A DNA stretch of 64,000 bases from Lachnospira pectinoschiza (GCF_020564355.1 NZ_JAJCRR010000005.1:124001-188000); one strand, 5' to 3'. Numbered from the stretch's first letter, positions 18,197 to 26,769 are shown. Notes: generated by a model from the sequence alone, not told the origin. Made by a program: numbers and translations.

Positions 18197-19024
18197 ATGC
18201 CATCAACATATGCACATTACAGAATGGGGCAGGAGGTTTATCGTAATCTCACAGGAAAGCCCAAACAAATTATAGAAAAGTACAAGGAATTATATGATAT
18301 CGGACTGCATGGACCGGATATTTTGTTTTATTACAAACCACTCTTTGCCAATCCGGTCAATCAGGTCGGATATGCGATGCACGACCGTCCGGGCATTGAA
18401 TTTTTCAGGCAGGCATCCTTGGTGATGCAGAAAGCGGAAAATAAGGAAGCGTGTGAAGCGTATATTTACGGCTTTTGCTGTCATTTTGCACTGGACGTCA
18501 GCTGTCACGGCTACATTGATGAAAAAATTGCGGAAAGCGGGGTCAGCCATACGGAAATCGAAGTGGAATTCGACCGTAAATTAATGCTGACGGACGGGTT
18601 TAATCCGCTGACACACAATCTGACGGGGCATATTCATCCTACTTTGAAAAATGCCGAGGTTATCAGTCCGTTTTATAAAAATGTAACGCCACAGCAGGCA
18701 GAGCAGGCATTACAGGGCATGATTACCAATAATAAACTTTTAATAGCTCCATCCTATTTTAAGCGTTTTTTGATTTACGGTCTGTTAAAGGCAACGGGAA
18801 ATTATAAGGAAATGCACGGTCTGTTAGTCAATTACAGCGAAAATCCGCAATGCACGGACAGCACCCAGATGCTGATGCAGCTCTACCGCGATGCCGAAAA
18901 GCTGGCGGAGCGGTTAATTGATGAGTATGAGGACAGCGCATCGGGAAAAATTCCGTTCGATAAGCGGTATGGTCTGACCTTTGGCGGAAAAGAAAAAGAT
19001 GAACCGCTGGAAATGTGCGGGTAA
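18197..19024 (+). CDS. Zinc-dependent phospholipase C family protein
   Basis: Protein of 275 residues in the zinc-dependent phospholipase C family (PF00882 type). Metal-ligand-like residues are visible: the N-terminal STYAHYRMG histidine, GLHGPDILFYY, MHDRPG, and the helix CCHFALDVSCHGYIDE with HTEIEVEFD, corresponding to the His/Asp/Glu zinc site of the family. No signal peptide is seen, so unlike clostridial alpha-toxin it is probably intracellular; such proteins are common and uncharacterised in Lachnospiraceae. The start at 18197 follows GGAGG (18188-18192); an upstream in-frame ATG at 18122 falls inside the hairpin leader. Followed after 41 bases by the broken MFS gene. Confidence 0.8.
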   Translation: MPSTYAHYRMGQEVYRNLTGKPKQIIEKYKELYDIGLHGPDILFYYKPLFANPVNQVGYAMHDRPGIEFFRQASLVMQKAENKEACEAYIYGFCCHFALDVSCHGYIDEKIAESGVSHTEIEVEFDRKLMLTDGFNPLTHNLTGHIHPTLKNAEVISPFYKNVTPQQAEQALQGMITNNKLLIAPSYFKRFLIYGLLKATGNYKEMHGLLVNYSENPQCTDSTQMLMQLYRDAEKLAERLIDEYEDSASGKIPFDKRYGLTFGGKEKDEPLEMCG

Positions 19025-19065
19025 ACAAATGGCAGAACGTATATCACTTAGAAATGGAGCAGAAA

Positions 19066-20190
19066 ATGGGAAAGAAATTAACAAAAAATGAAAGAAACTG
19101 GATTTTGTATGACGTGGGAAACTCAGCATTTACACTGCTGATTGCGACAATTTTACCGATTTATTTTAATTATCTGGCGGGCAATGCCGGAATTTCATCG
19201 GTGGACTATCTGGCATATTGGGGATATGCGGCATCGGTTGGCACGATTCTTGTAGCACTTGCAGGTCCGGTGCTCGGAACCATGGCGGATACAAAGGGTT
19301 TAAAAAGTCGATTTTTACGGCGGCGATTTTAGTATGCATGGGGATATATCGGAAGCTGTGTGCCGTTTATTGTCTGTCTGGTGCTTGTGCTTGGCAGCGG
19401 AAAAATCGGTATCAGCATGGAAATGGCAATGGGAGCCGCTTTTTTAATCATTGCCGTCTGGTGGCTTGTGATGTCGCTTCCACTGTTAAAAGGCTATGAA
19501 CAGAAATTTTATGTAAAAAAGCAAAAGCACGCAGTAAAAGAAAGCTTCTGCCGTCTGGGACAGACCTTTGGCAATATCCGCAAAGAAAAACATATTTTTA
19601 TGTTTCTGCTGGCATTTTTCTTTTACATAGACGGTGTATACACGATTATCGACATGGCAACGGCATACGGCGCTGCACTGGGACTGGACAGCACAGGACT
19701 TTTGCTGGCACTGCTTGTTACGCAGATTGTTGCATTTCCGTGTGCGATACTTTTCGGAAAATTATCCGGTAAAATGGAAACCAGCCGCCTGATTACCGTG
19801 TGTATCTTTGCTTATCTTGGAATTGCAATCTTTGCTGTATTTTTAAAGAGCCAGATTCAGTTCTGGATACTTGCGGTACTGGTTGGAATGTTTCAGGGTG
19901 GAATTCAGGCGTTGTCCCGTTCATATTTTACAAAAATCATTCCTGCCGAAAAGTCCGGAGAATATTTCGGACTGATGGACATCTGCGGAAAAGGCGCATC
20001 ATTTATGGGAACAACGATTGTAAGCCTTGTATCTCAGATAACCGGAAACATCAACGCCGGTGTAGGCATGATTGCGGTTTTATTTGTAGCAGGCATTATT
20101 TTGTTCCGTAAATCAGTGTCACTTTGCAATATAGAAAAAGGTGAAGAGGTGTATCCTGCACCGGAAATGCCACAGCGCTCGTCCATTTAA
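19066..20190 (+). pseudogene. MFS transporter (UMF1-like), interrupted by two homopolymer lesions
   Basis: Major facilitator transporter resembling the UMF1/vacuole-efflux type: NERNWILYDVGNSAFTLLIATILPIYFNYL at the start and GMFQGGIQALSRSYFTKIIPAEKSGEYFGL in the C-terminal half. The reading frame breaks at about residue 80 and a TAG stops it at 19330-19332; the same frame reopens from about 19345 to 20190. The lost segment is encoded in another frame (KSIFTAAILVCMG). One missing A in the A5 run at 19302-19306 and one extra G in the G4 run at 19340-19343 would restore an uninterrupted protein of 374 residues. Either a pseudogene or sequence errors. The ATG at 19066 has GGAG (19056-19059) at the right distance. 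Confidence 0.8.
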
Positions 20191-20267
20191 CTTCCGTTTA
20201 TTCCTGACTATGGGACGGGGAAGGTGTGGCAGCTCCGGGGAGTGAACAGGAAGTGGTATAGAAATTA

Positions 20268-20313
20268 AAAGATGAAACTTTGCAAGAAATGTAGTGCAGA
20301 GTTTCATCTTTTT
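20268..20313 (+). terminator. Terminator after the MFS gene
   Basis: AAAGATGAAACT (20268-20279) pairs with AGTTTCATCTTT (20300-20311); the stem extends inward by TGC/GCA across one T-G pair. Followed by T-rich sequence ending at 20313. Confidence 0.8.
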
Positions 20314-20366
20314 GTATTTTAAGGGGTAAAGCGATGCACAATATATAGAATGAAATTTATAAAAAA

Positions 20367-20446
20367 GTTGGAAAAGTTGCATTTTTTATTCAAAAAAGGT
20401 TGGAAAAGTTGCAAAAACAGGGCTATTTTGGGTTGGAAAAGTTGCA
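20367..20446 (+). promoter_or_regulatory. Three phased direct repeats upstream of the ABC exporter
   Basis: The 15-mer GTTGGAAAAGTTGCA occurs exactly at 20367-20381, 20399-20413 and 20432-20446, at spacings of 32 and 33 bases, close to three turns of the helix. Each copy itself contains GTTG twice, nine bases apart. The last copy ends nine bases before the -35 box. This looks like an array of binding sites for an activator or repressor on one DNA face. Confidence 0.65.
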
Positions 20447-20455
20447 AAAATCCTC

Positions 20456-20484
20456 TTGACATTTCAAAAACTTGAATCTACAAT
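20456..20484 (+). promoter_or_regulatory. Promoter of the ABC exporter operon
   Basis: Perfect TTGACA (20456-20461), 17-base spacer, TACAAT (20479-20484). The ribosome site TTGGAGG lies just before the ATG at 20517. Confidence 0.75.
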
Positions 20485-20516
20485 TATTGCACATACAACA
20501 GTTGGAGGTGCAATAA

Positions 20517-22244
20517 ATGTTAAAGAGAATCTTTTCTTATATGAAACAGTATAAGAAATATGCCTTTCTGGCATTGTTTTGCATCGCGGTGGAAGCGGTG
20601 CTGGAGTTAATGGTTCCGATGATTATGGCGGATTTGATTGACACCGGCGTTGCGACAGGCGATGAAAGATACATCTATCAAAAAGGATTTCAAATGGTAC
20701 TCTGTGCGGCGGCGGCACTGGTGCTTGGAATCGGAAGCGCCCGTTTTGCGGCGCTTGCCGGTCAGGGACTGGGCGCAAACCTGCGTGAAGCCGAATACGA
20801 AAAATTGCAGTCGTATTCATTTGCCAATATCGACCATTTCAGGGTATCGTCGATTGTGACACGTTTAACAAGCGATGTCACGAATATTCAGAATGCCGTT
20901 TCAACCGGTATGCGCCCGTTTGGCAGAAGTCCGGTCATGCTGATTTTTGCAACGGGCGTGGCATTTTCCATTAATTCAACACTGGCGCTCGTATTTTTCG
21001 TGGCACTGCCGGTACTTGCCGTGTTACTCATTTGCATTATTGTAAATGTACGTCCGCTCTATTCCAAAATGCAGTTTGCGATAGACCGCATGAACCGCAC
21101 GATTCAGGAAAATCTGACGGCAGTCCGTGTAGTCAAAGCCTATGTGCGGGGCGATTATGAAATCGCAAAATTTGAAGAAGCAAATCTGAATCTGAAAAAA
21201 GAATCCGAAAAAGCATTTGGCATTGCCGTGTTAAATATGCCTGCCATGCAGTTTGTCATGTACGCAACAATACTGTCCCTGCTGTTATTCGGCGGTTATC
21301 TGATTCATGAGGGCAGGCTCGGTATCGGCGAACTGACCGGATTTTTAAGCTACGTCCTGCTCATTTTAAATTCACTGATGATGATGTCCAACGTATTTTT
21401 AATGATGACACGTTCTCTGGCATCCGGCGCGCGTATCCTTGAGGTCATCGATGAAAAAATAGATTTGACCGATGAAAATGCAAAGGATATCAGCGTAGAG
21501 CGCGGCGAAATCGAATTTGACCATGTGTGGTTTAAATATAAGGAAGAAGCAAAAGAATATGTGCTTTCCGATGTATCATTTCATATTAAAGCCGGTCAGA
21601 CAGTAGGAATTATCGGTCAGACCGGTGCGGCAAAAACCACGCTTGTCCAGCTGATTCCGCGTCTTTATGATACCGTGCGGGGAACGGTAAAGGTGGACGG
21701 CGTTGATGTCAGAAATTATCCGATGCAGCATTTAAGAGATGCGATTGCTATGGTACTTCAGAAAAATACACTGTTTTCTGGAACAATGCTTGATAACTTA
21801 AAATGGGGCGATGAAAACGCTTCCATGACGGAAATTGAAGAAGCCTGCCGGATTGCCTGTGTCGATGAATTTATTGACCGCCTGCCGGACGGTTATCAGA
21901 CGGAAATGGGACAGGGCGGTGTCAATGTGTCCGGCGGTCAGAAACAGCGCCTCTGCATTGCAAGAGCCATTTTAAAAAAGCCGAAGGTACTGATTTTAGA
22001 CGATTCAACCAGCGCGGTTGATACGGCGACAGAAAGCAGAATCCGCGAAGGACTTGCAGAGAAACTGCCTGATATGACAAAAATTATTATTGCACAGCGC
22101 ATATCTTCCGTGCGCCATGCGGATCAGATTATTATTTTGGACGGCGGAAGGGTAAGCGGTATCGGTACACATGAAAGCCTGCTTGCTTCCAACCGCATTT
22201 ATCAGGAAATTTACGAATCCCAGAAGGAAGGAGCGGATTTATAA
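20517..22244 (+). CDS. ABC exporter subunit with degenerate ATP site (heterodimer half 1)
   Basis: Half-transporter with six membrane segments (residues 1-310) and a C-terminal nucleotide-binding domain. Walker A reads GQTGAAKT: the glycine before the lysine is alanine. The residue after Walker B is Asp rather than the catalytic Glu (LILDDSTSAVD). The signature VSGGQ is canonical. This asymmetry is typical of heterodimeric exporters of the LmrCD/TM287-288 kind, in which one ATP site is non-hydrolysing. The stop TAA shares its last base with the ATG of the second half (TAATG). The MarR gene downstream and the repeat array upstream suggest a drug- or metabolite-responsive efflux pump; substrate unknown. 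Confidence 0.92.
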   Translation: MLKRIFSYMKQYKKYAFLALFCIAVEAVLELMVPMIMADLIDTGVATGDERYIYQKGFQMVLCAAAALVLGIGSARFAALAGQGLGANLREAEYEKLQSYSFANIDHFRVSSIVTRLTSDVTNIQNAVSTGMRPFGRSPVMLIFATGVAFSINSTLALVFFVALPVLAVLLICIIVNVRPLYSKMQFAIDRMNRTIQENLTAVRVVKAYVRGDYEIAKFEEANLNLKKESEKAFGIAVLNMPAMQFVMYATILSLLLFGGYLIHEGRLGIGELTGFLSYVLLILNSLMMMSNVFLMMTRSLASGARILEVIDEKIDLTDENAKDISVERGEIEFDHVWFKYKEEAKEYVLSDVSFHIKAGQTVGIIGQTGAAKTTLVQLIPRLYDTVRGTVKVDGVDVRNYPMQHLRDAIAMVLQKNTLFSGTMLDNLKWGDENASMTEIEEACRIACVDEFIDRLPDGYQTEMGQGGVNVSGGQKQRLCIARAILKKPKVLILDDSTSAVDTATESRIREGLAEKLPDMTKIIIAQRISSVRHADQIIILDGGRVSGIGTHESLLASNRIYQEIYESQKEGADL

Positions 22245-24100
22245 TGGCAAAATATGTAGGATATAAAAGACCGAAAGACACGAAAAAGACAATCCGGCAT
22301 CTGCTGGTATATTTAGGCATGCACAAATGGTCCTTTTTGCTGGTTGCCCTGCTGGTACTTATCAGTGCCGGAGCCAATATTACGGGAACATATCTTTTAA
22401 AGCCGGTCATTAACCGCTTTATCGTTCCGGGAGATTTAAACGGACTGGTGCGTGCCGTTGCGGCAATGGGCGTGATGTATCTGTGCGGCGCACTGGCAAC
22501 GCTCGGATATAACCGCTTAATGGTGAAGACCTCGCAGAAAGTCATCCGTGAAATCCGAAGCGATTTATTTGCACACGTACAAAAACTGCCCCTGCGGTAT
22601 TTTGATGCGCATACACACGGCGAATTAATGAGCCGTTTTACCAATGATGTCGATGCCGTACAGGAAGCGATGAACAACAGCTTTGCAATGATTATCCAGA
22701 GTTTCATGATGCTTTTCGGTACGGTGATAATGATGATGGTACTCAGTATCCGGCTGTCGCTGATTGTTGTGGTATTTTTAATTGTTATGTTTGTGGTTAT
22801 CCGCTTAAATGGAAAGCACAGCAAAAAATATTTTAACCGGCAGCAGGAGGAACTCGGCAAAATTAACGGATTTGTACAGGAAATGGCAGAGGGACAGAAG
22901 GTCGAAAAGGTCTTCAATCACGAAGCAAAAGACTATGCGCGTTTTTGTGAACTCAGTGAAAATTTCAGAAAGCAGTCCACCAATGCTCTGTCCTTTGCCG
23001 GTATGATGATACCAACCATTGTCAGTCTTTCCTATCTGAATTATGCGGTGTCTGCCTGCGCGGGCGGCCTGCTTGCAATTCGGGGACTGATGGATTTGGG
23101 AAGTCTTTCGGCATATCTGGTATATGTGCGCCAGAGTGCAATGCCGTTAAATCAGTTTACCCAGCAGGTCAATTTTCTGTTGTCTGCGCTTTCCGGTGCG
23201 GAACGAATTTTTGACATGATGGACGAACAGCCGGAAGTGGACGAAGGTAACGTGCATTTATGTCACGTTGTAAAAAATGCGGACGGCACACTGACAGAAT
23301 GTGAACAAAGCACACCGGATTACGCATGGAAAGTGCCGGAAAACGGCGGCTTCCGCTATGTTGAATTAAAAGGTGATGTGCGTTTTCAAAATGTAGTCTT
23401 TGGGTACACCGATAAAAAGCGCGTATTAAACGGCATTTCTCTTTTTGCAAAACCGGGACAGAAAATCGCATTTGTCGGTTCAACCGGTGCGGGAAAAACA
23501 ACGATTGTCAACCTGATTAACCGTTTTTATGAAATCCAGTCGGGAACGATTACCTATGACGGTATCGACATTCAGCAGATTGCAAAAGACGATTTGCGCC
23601 GCTCACTGGCAATGGTTATTCAGGATACGCATTTATTTACGGGAACGATTGCGGACAATATCCGGTACGGCAAGTTAGATGCGACTGACGAGGAAGTTTA
23701 TGAGGCAGCACGCATTGCCAATGCGGACTCCTTTATCCGCAGACTGCCGGACGGTTATGATACAATGCTGTATGCAGACGGCAGTAATCTTTCGCAGGGG
23801 CAGCGCCAGTTACTTGCGATTGCGAGAGCGGCAGTTGCCAAACCGCCGGTGCTTATTTTAGACGAAGCGACCAGTTCTGTAGATACCCGCACCGAGCGGC
23901 TAATTGAAAAGGGCATGGATGCGATTATGGAAGGCAGAACGGTATTTGTCATTGCACACCGCCTGTCAACCGTGCGAAACTCCAAAGCAATCATGGTATT
24001 GGAAAAGGGCGAAATCATAGAGCGCGGCAGTCATGAGGAATTGTTAGAACAGCGGGGCAGATACTATAGGCTGTATACGGGACAGTTTGAATTGGAATAA
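22244..24100 (+). CDS. ABC exporter subunit with canonical ATPase (heterodimer half 2)
   Basis: Partner half-transporter, 618 residues, six membrane segments followed by an ATPase domain with canonical Walker A GSTGAGKT, signature LSQGQ and Walker B LILDEATSSVD, so it holds the catalytic glutamate missing from its partner. An insert of about 30 residues (around 335-375) lies between the membrane and ATPase domains. Translationally coupled to the first half by a one-base overlap. It is followed by the hairpin array and marR. Confidence 0.92.
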   Translation: MAKYVGYKRPKDTKKTIRHLLVYLGMHKWSFLLVALLVLISAGANITGTYLLKPVINRFIVPGDLNGLVRAVAAMGVMYLCGALATLGYNRLMVKTSQKVIREIRSDLFAHVQKLPLRYFDAHTHGELMSRFTNDVDAVQEAMNNSFAMIIQSFMMLFGTVIMMMVLSIRLSLIVVVFLIVMFVVIRLNGKHSKKYFNRQQEELGKINGFVQEMAEGQKVEKVFNHEAKDYARFCELSENFRKQSTNALSFAGMMIPTIVSLSYLNYAVSACAGGLLAIRGLMDLGSLSAYLVYVRQSAMPLNQFTQQVNFLLSALSGAERIFDMMDEQPEVDEGNVHLCHVVKNADGTLTECEQSTPDYAWKVPENGGFRYVELKGDVRFQNVVFGYTDKKRVLNGISLFAKPGQKIAFVGSTGAGKTTIVNLINRFYEIQSGTITYDGIDIQQIAKDDLRRSLAMVIQDTHLFTGTIADNIRYGKLDATDEEVYEAARIANADSFIRRLPDGYDTMLYADGSNLSQGQRQLLAIARAAVAKPPVLILDEATSSVDTRTERLIEKGMDAIMEGRTVFVIAHRLSTVRNSKAIMVLEKGEIIERGSHEELLEQRGRYYRLYTGQFELE

Positions 24101-24376
24101 TGTGAAAAATCCTTAAATCTAAGATTTTTCACACAGCGCTTTGTGCCTCAGGCGTCACAAAGCCGCTTTTTATCGCAGAACTGAATAGATTCAGTTCGCG
24201 ATTCCTACGGCATTAAAATGCCTGCGGAATGAAGATTAGTATGAAGTATGAGCAATTCATATGCGAGAGATTGCTCATACGGCAATTTGCTTTCAGGTAA
24301 AGCAAATTGCCATTATCGTAGATTGACAGTAAACTCGTCCATACAGATATTTGCGCCGCAGGTGTCGCAAATATCT
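24101..24376. repeat. Array of seven consecutive hairpins between the ABC exporter and marR
   Basis: Stems (5' arm / 3' arm): 24101-24111/24123-24133 (TGTGAAAAATC); 24138-24145/24156-24163 (GCTTTGTG); 24179-24186/24189-24196 (AACTGAAT, flanked by CGC/GCG); 24201-24205 plus 24209-24214/24217-24222 plus 24226-24230 (ATTCC, GGCATT); 24246-24256/24270-24280 (GTATGAGCAAT); 24281-24293/24299-24311 (GGCAATTTGCTTT); 24345-24355/24366-24376 (AGATATTTGCG). All listed arms are perfectly complementary, and every stem has a different sequence. Loops 2 and 7 are alike: CCTCAGGCGT and CCGCAGGTGT. The array begins at the first base after the ABC stop codon. A TTGACA at 24323-24328 could drive marR, with the last hairpin covering its -10. 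Confidence 0.8.
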
Positions 24377-24393
24377 ATAGAAAAGAGGAAAGT

Positions 24394-24828
24394 ATGAAAA
24401 AAGAACAGATTCGGAATGAATTATTTAAGATAGAAGTGCTGCGGCAGAGATTAATGCGGCCGCAGTTTATCACATTGGGGCTTACAGTAGGGCAGGGACA
24501 GCCGCGCATTTTAAAAGAACTGCTTTTTGAAGGCAGTATGACACAGAAAAAACTTGCGGATGCCTGCCTTTTAGATGTAACCACGATGTCAAGGACACTT
24601 GACCGAATGGAGCAGGCAGGACTGCTTGTACGGGAAAGTAATCCCGACTGCCGCCGTTCATGGCTGATTGCCCTGACGGAAAAGGGAATGGATATTGCCA
24701 AAAAGGTACAGCAGATATTTGAAGAAACGGATAAAATTTATTGCAGTAATCTTTCAGAGAAAGAAGCGGAGCAGCTTTTCGTATTGCTTCAAAAAGTAGA
24801 GGACAATATTTCACAAAACTGTAAATAA
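24394..24828 (+). CDS. MarR-family transcriptional regulator
   Basis: Winged-helix regulator, 144 residues, usual MarR length. The DNA-binding region spans about residues 45-100: QKKLADACLLDVTTMSRTLDRMEQAGLLVRE followed by the wing with NPDCRRSWLIALTEKG. MarR proteins dimerise and usually repress linked efflux genes until a ligand is bound. Its position after the ABC exporter suggests it controls that exporter; the targets could be the phased repeats at 20367-20446 or the last palindrome of the hairpin array (24345-24376), which stands just before this gene. Ribosome site GAGGAAAG precedes the ATG. Confidence 0.88.
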   Translation: MKKEQIRNELFKIEVLRQRLMRPQFITLGLTVGQGQPRILKELLFEGSMTQKKLADACLLDVTTMSRTLDRMEQAGLLVRESNPDCRRSWLIALTEKGMDIAKKVQQIFEETDKIYCSNLSEKEAEQLFVLLQKVEDNISQNCK

Positions 24829-24936
24829 GAACTTCTTTTGTGGCTGTCCTCATTTTTGTGGCTGGCAGGCTGTAAGAAGCAGGCATATATTTTCCGTTGT
24901 CCGAATAGGATATACAAACAAACTTTAGGATATTGC

Positions 24937-25188
24937 ATGAAAGGATATATCGAAGAACGGGCAGTAAAGACGGCGGAATATATTATCGAAACCAAAGCAA
25001 CCGTGCGCCAGACCGCGCGTAAATTCGGTGTCAGCAAAAGCACCGTACATAAAGATGTGACGGCGCGTCTGACACGAATCAATCCGGCGCTTGCAAATGA
25101 AGCGCGCAAGGTGCTTGATGTCAACAAAAAAGAGCGCCATATCCGCGGCGGATTGGCAACGCGCGAAAAATACCTGCACGAACAGTAA
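24937..25188 (+). CDS. spoIIID: Stage III sporulation transcriptional regulator SpoIIID
   Basis: Small DNA-binding protein of 83 residues that in Bacillus and clostridia adjusts mother-cell sigma-E/sigma-K gene expression during sporulation. The helix-turn-helix ATVRQTARKFGVSKSTVHKDVT at residues 27-48 and the tail NKKERHIRGGLATREKY are diagnostic. The ATG at 24937 is preceded by AGGA (24927-24930). In B. subtilis spoIIID is followed by mbl-flhO-flhP; here the same genes follow at 29.2 kb, separated by HD-GYP, metK and a membrane protein. Indicates a spore-forming lineage. Confidence 0.95.
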   Translation: MKGYIEERAVKTAEYIIETKATVRQTARKFGVSKSTVHKDVTARLTRINPALANEARKVLDVNKKERHIRGGLATREKYLHEQ

Positions 25189-25203
25189 CAGCATATAAAA
25201 TGA

Positions 25204-25243
25204 GCCGGTACCGTCTGATGCATCAGACGGTACCGGCCTGTTT
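25204..25243. terminator. Bidirectional terminator between spoIIID and the HD-GYP gene
   Basis: A perfect 34-base palindrome at 25204-25237 (15-base arms beginning GCCGGTACC, four-base centre TGCA) with T-rich sequence on the right (TTTTGTTT) and A-rich sequence on the left, suiting both the forward spoIIID and the reverse HD-GYP transcripts. Confidence 0.85.
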
Positions 25244-25259
25244 TGTTTGGGGAGAAAAG

Positions 25260-26363
25260 TTACTGTAATACTGCAACAATCTCTAAATTGCGTTCTTTTG
25301 ATAAATCTACAAATTCATTGCCTTCACACTTTACAATCGGGCGTGACAGGGCATGTTCGTTAATTAAAACGACTTCGCCGGTGCGGCCATCAGAAAGTTT
25401 GACATTATTTCCGATATAAGAAGTGGCGACATTCTTTAAGAACGGAAGGCTGAACTTCGGGTCAAATTTTGTAAAAGCATCCTGTTCCATATCCCGTACA
25501 ACGTGGAATGGACAGAGGGCTTTTCTGTATATGCGGGAAGAGGTCATGGCATCGTAGATATCTGCAATTGTAATAATCTTTGCAAAATCAGGAATGTCTT
25601 CTGACTTTAAACCCATTGGATATCCGGAGCCGTCGCATTTTTCATGGTGTAGTAAAATGGCAGATTTAACACGCTCATCAATATCGGCATCCTTTACAAT
25701 CTGATAGCCTAAGTTGACATGCTCTTTAATAATGGCATATTCGTTAGCGGTCAGCCGGTCCGGTTTGCTTAAAATTTCATTTGGAACTAAAAGCTTTCCG
25801 ATATCGTGTAAAATACCGCATAAAGTCAGCACCTTTACATCTTCCTCAGAATAGCCGAGCCATTTTCCAAGAATGGAGGCAATAATGGCAACATTAATGC
25901 AGTGGACATATGTTAAATCGTCCATATCACGCATACAGTGGAGCATATCGAAAATCTGGAGAGTATTCGTATATTCTGCAAGAATTTTTTCGGTATTCTT
26001 TAACAGCGCAGTCGTATCAATTGTTTCGTGGTTAATGACAATGTCATTTAATTCTGTCTTCAAATCATTAATACCATCAATAAAAGTTTCGTTAAAATGT
26101 TCGAAATTCTGGCTCTGCTTAATTTTTTCATAGTAAGTCATCTGTTCCAGAACTTCCGGCTGCTCAGGCTGTGCGGCAGCTTCCTCATATACATTAATTT
26201 TTAAGACATTGTACTCAGAGATTTTTGCAATCATATCTAAAGTCAAAACGGTATCTTTTGCAGCAATAAGATGACCGGTGGAAGTCATGATATCCTGTGA
26301 TAAAACCATGCCTTCAGCGGCATCAAAAATAAAAATATTTTTCTCCTGTGTATTGTCGCTCAT
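25260..26363 (-). CDS. HD-GYP domain protein, probable cyclic-di-GMP phosphodiesterase
   Basis: Protein of 367 residues with an N-terminal region of about 130 residues (FDAAEGMVLSQDI, a DUF3391-like start) and a C-terminal HD-GYP domain. Metal and catalytic residues are present: His154 in YVHCINVA, HDIGK at 186-190, HLGY-type helix, and HHEKCDGSGYP at 239-249, including the GYP triad. Expected to hydrolyse cyclic-di-GMP, which would favour motility, in keeping with the flagellar genes nearby. Read from the reverse strand and divergent from metK. The ribosome site AAAGGAG precedes the start. No membrane segment is seen. Confidence 0.9.
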   Translation of the reverse strand: MSDNTQEKNIFIFDAAEGMVLSQDIMTSTGHLIAAKDTVLTLDMIAKISEYNVLKINVYEEAAAQPEQPEVLEQMTYYEKIKQSQNFEHFNETFIDGINDLKTELNDIVINHETIDTTALLKNTEKILAEYTNTLQIFDMLHCMRDMDDLTYVHCINVAIIASILGKWLGYSEEDVKVLTLCGILHDIGKLLVPNEILSKPDRLTANEYAIIKEHVNLGYQIVKDADIDERVKSAILLHHEKCDGSGYPMGLKSEDIPDFAKIITIADIYDAMTSSRIYRKALCPFHVVRDMEQDAFTKFDPKFSLPFLKNVATSYIGNNVKLSDGRTGEVVLINEHALSRPIVKCEGNEFVDLSKERNLEIVAVLQ

Positions 26364-26407
26364 CCTTGAAATCTCCTTTGCAAAAGTATAAATGTTCCGG
26401 TAGCTTC

Positions 26408-26436
26408 ATTATATGGTTGAGGGGATAAAAAGTCAA
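26408..26436 (-). promoter_or_regulatory. Promoter of the HD-GYP gene
   Basis: On the reverse strand TTGACT (26436-26431) and TATAAT (26413-26408) are spaced by 17 bases, about 45 bases before the start codon. It stands back to back with the metK promoter, only ten bases away. Confidence 0.7.
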
Positions 26437-26446
26437 TAAAAAGTAC

Positions 26447-26475
26447 TTGACCAATGCCCATAGATTGTGTAATAT
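26447..26475 (+). promoter_or_regulatory. Promoter of the SAM riboswitch-metK unit
   Basis: TTGACC (26447-26452), 17-base spacer, TAATAT (26470-26475). Transcription would begin near 26482, about 35 bases before the riboswitch. Confidence 0.65.
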
Positions 26476-26515
26476 ACATACGTATGAATGATTAACTGAA
26501 TAATTTAAGATGTCC

Positions 26516-26685
26516 CTTATTTAGAGCGGTGGAGATACATAGGATCGATGAAGCCCGGCAACCCCATATGGTAAGATATGGAAGGTGCCAACCTGAGCGA
26601 CTATCCTGCTTTTGCGGCAGGTCGAACAATAAGAGGATTACGGATCTTACATAGATTACGAGTCCTGTCTGAGGGGCTCGTTTTT
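26516..26685 (+). ncRNA. SAM-I (S-box) riboswitch with transcription terminator
   Basis: The aptamer spans 26516-26635. P1 is CTTATT (26516-26521) with AATAAG (26628-26633). The conserved AGAGCGGTGGAG, GATGAAGCCCGGCAACC, AAGGTGCCAA and CTGAGCGA segments of the S-box are all present. The expression platform ends in a terminator, CGAGTCCT (26659-26666) with AGGGGCTCG (26672-26680) and five T. By family knowledge S-adenosylmethionine binding stabilises P1 and lets the terminator form, so metK is switched off when its product is abundant. Confidence 0.95.
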
Positions 26686-26769
26686 CAGTTTCAGGAGAAG
26701 TACCAGAAGCAGCGTTTAACAGTTTACAGGGACATAAAAAGCCCGAGGAAAGAAAGGAAGAAAGAATTC

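Noticed and set aside
19302..19343. Programmed frameshifting in the MFS gene
   Set aside because: It would need two opposite shifts 40 bases apart, with no family precedent; homopolymer errors or mutation are simpler.
19218..19499. Independent small gene in the second frame of the MFS region
   Set aside because: Only the short part with KSIFTAAILVCMG makes sense as MFS sequence; the rest is out of frame with the resumed transporter.
24881..24920. Sigma-E promoter for spoIIID
   Set aside because: Some CATATATT/TATACAAA-like words occur, but the spacing between the possible boxes does not fit the consensus.
26578..26769. N-terminal extension of metK from 26578
   Set aside because: It would be encoded by the SAM riboswitch and its terminator; MetK begins with [18 protein letters not shown] from 26770.
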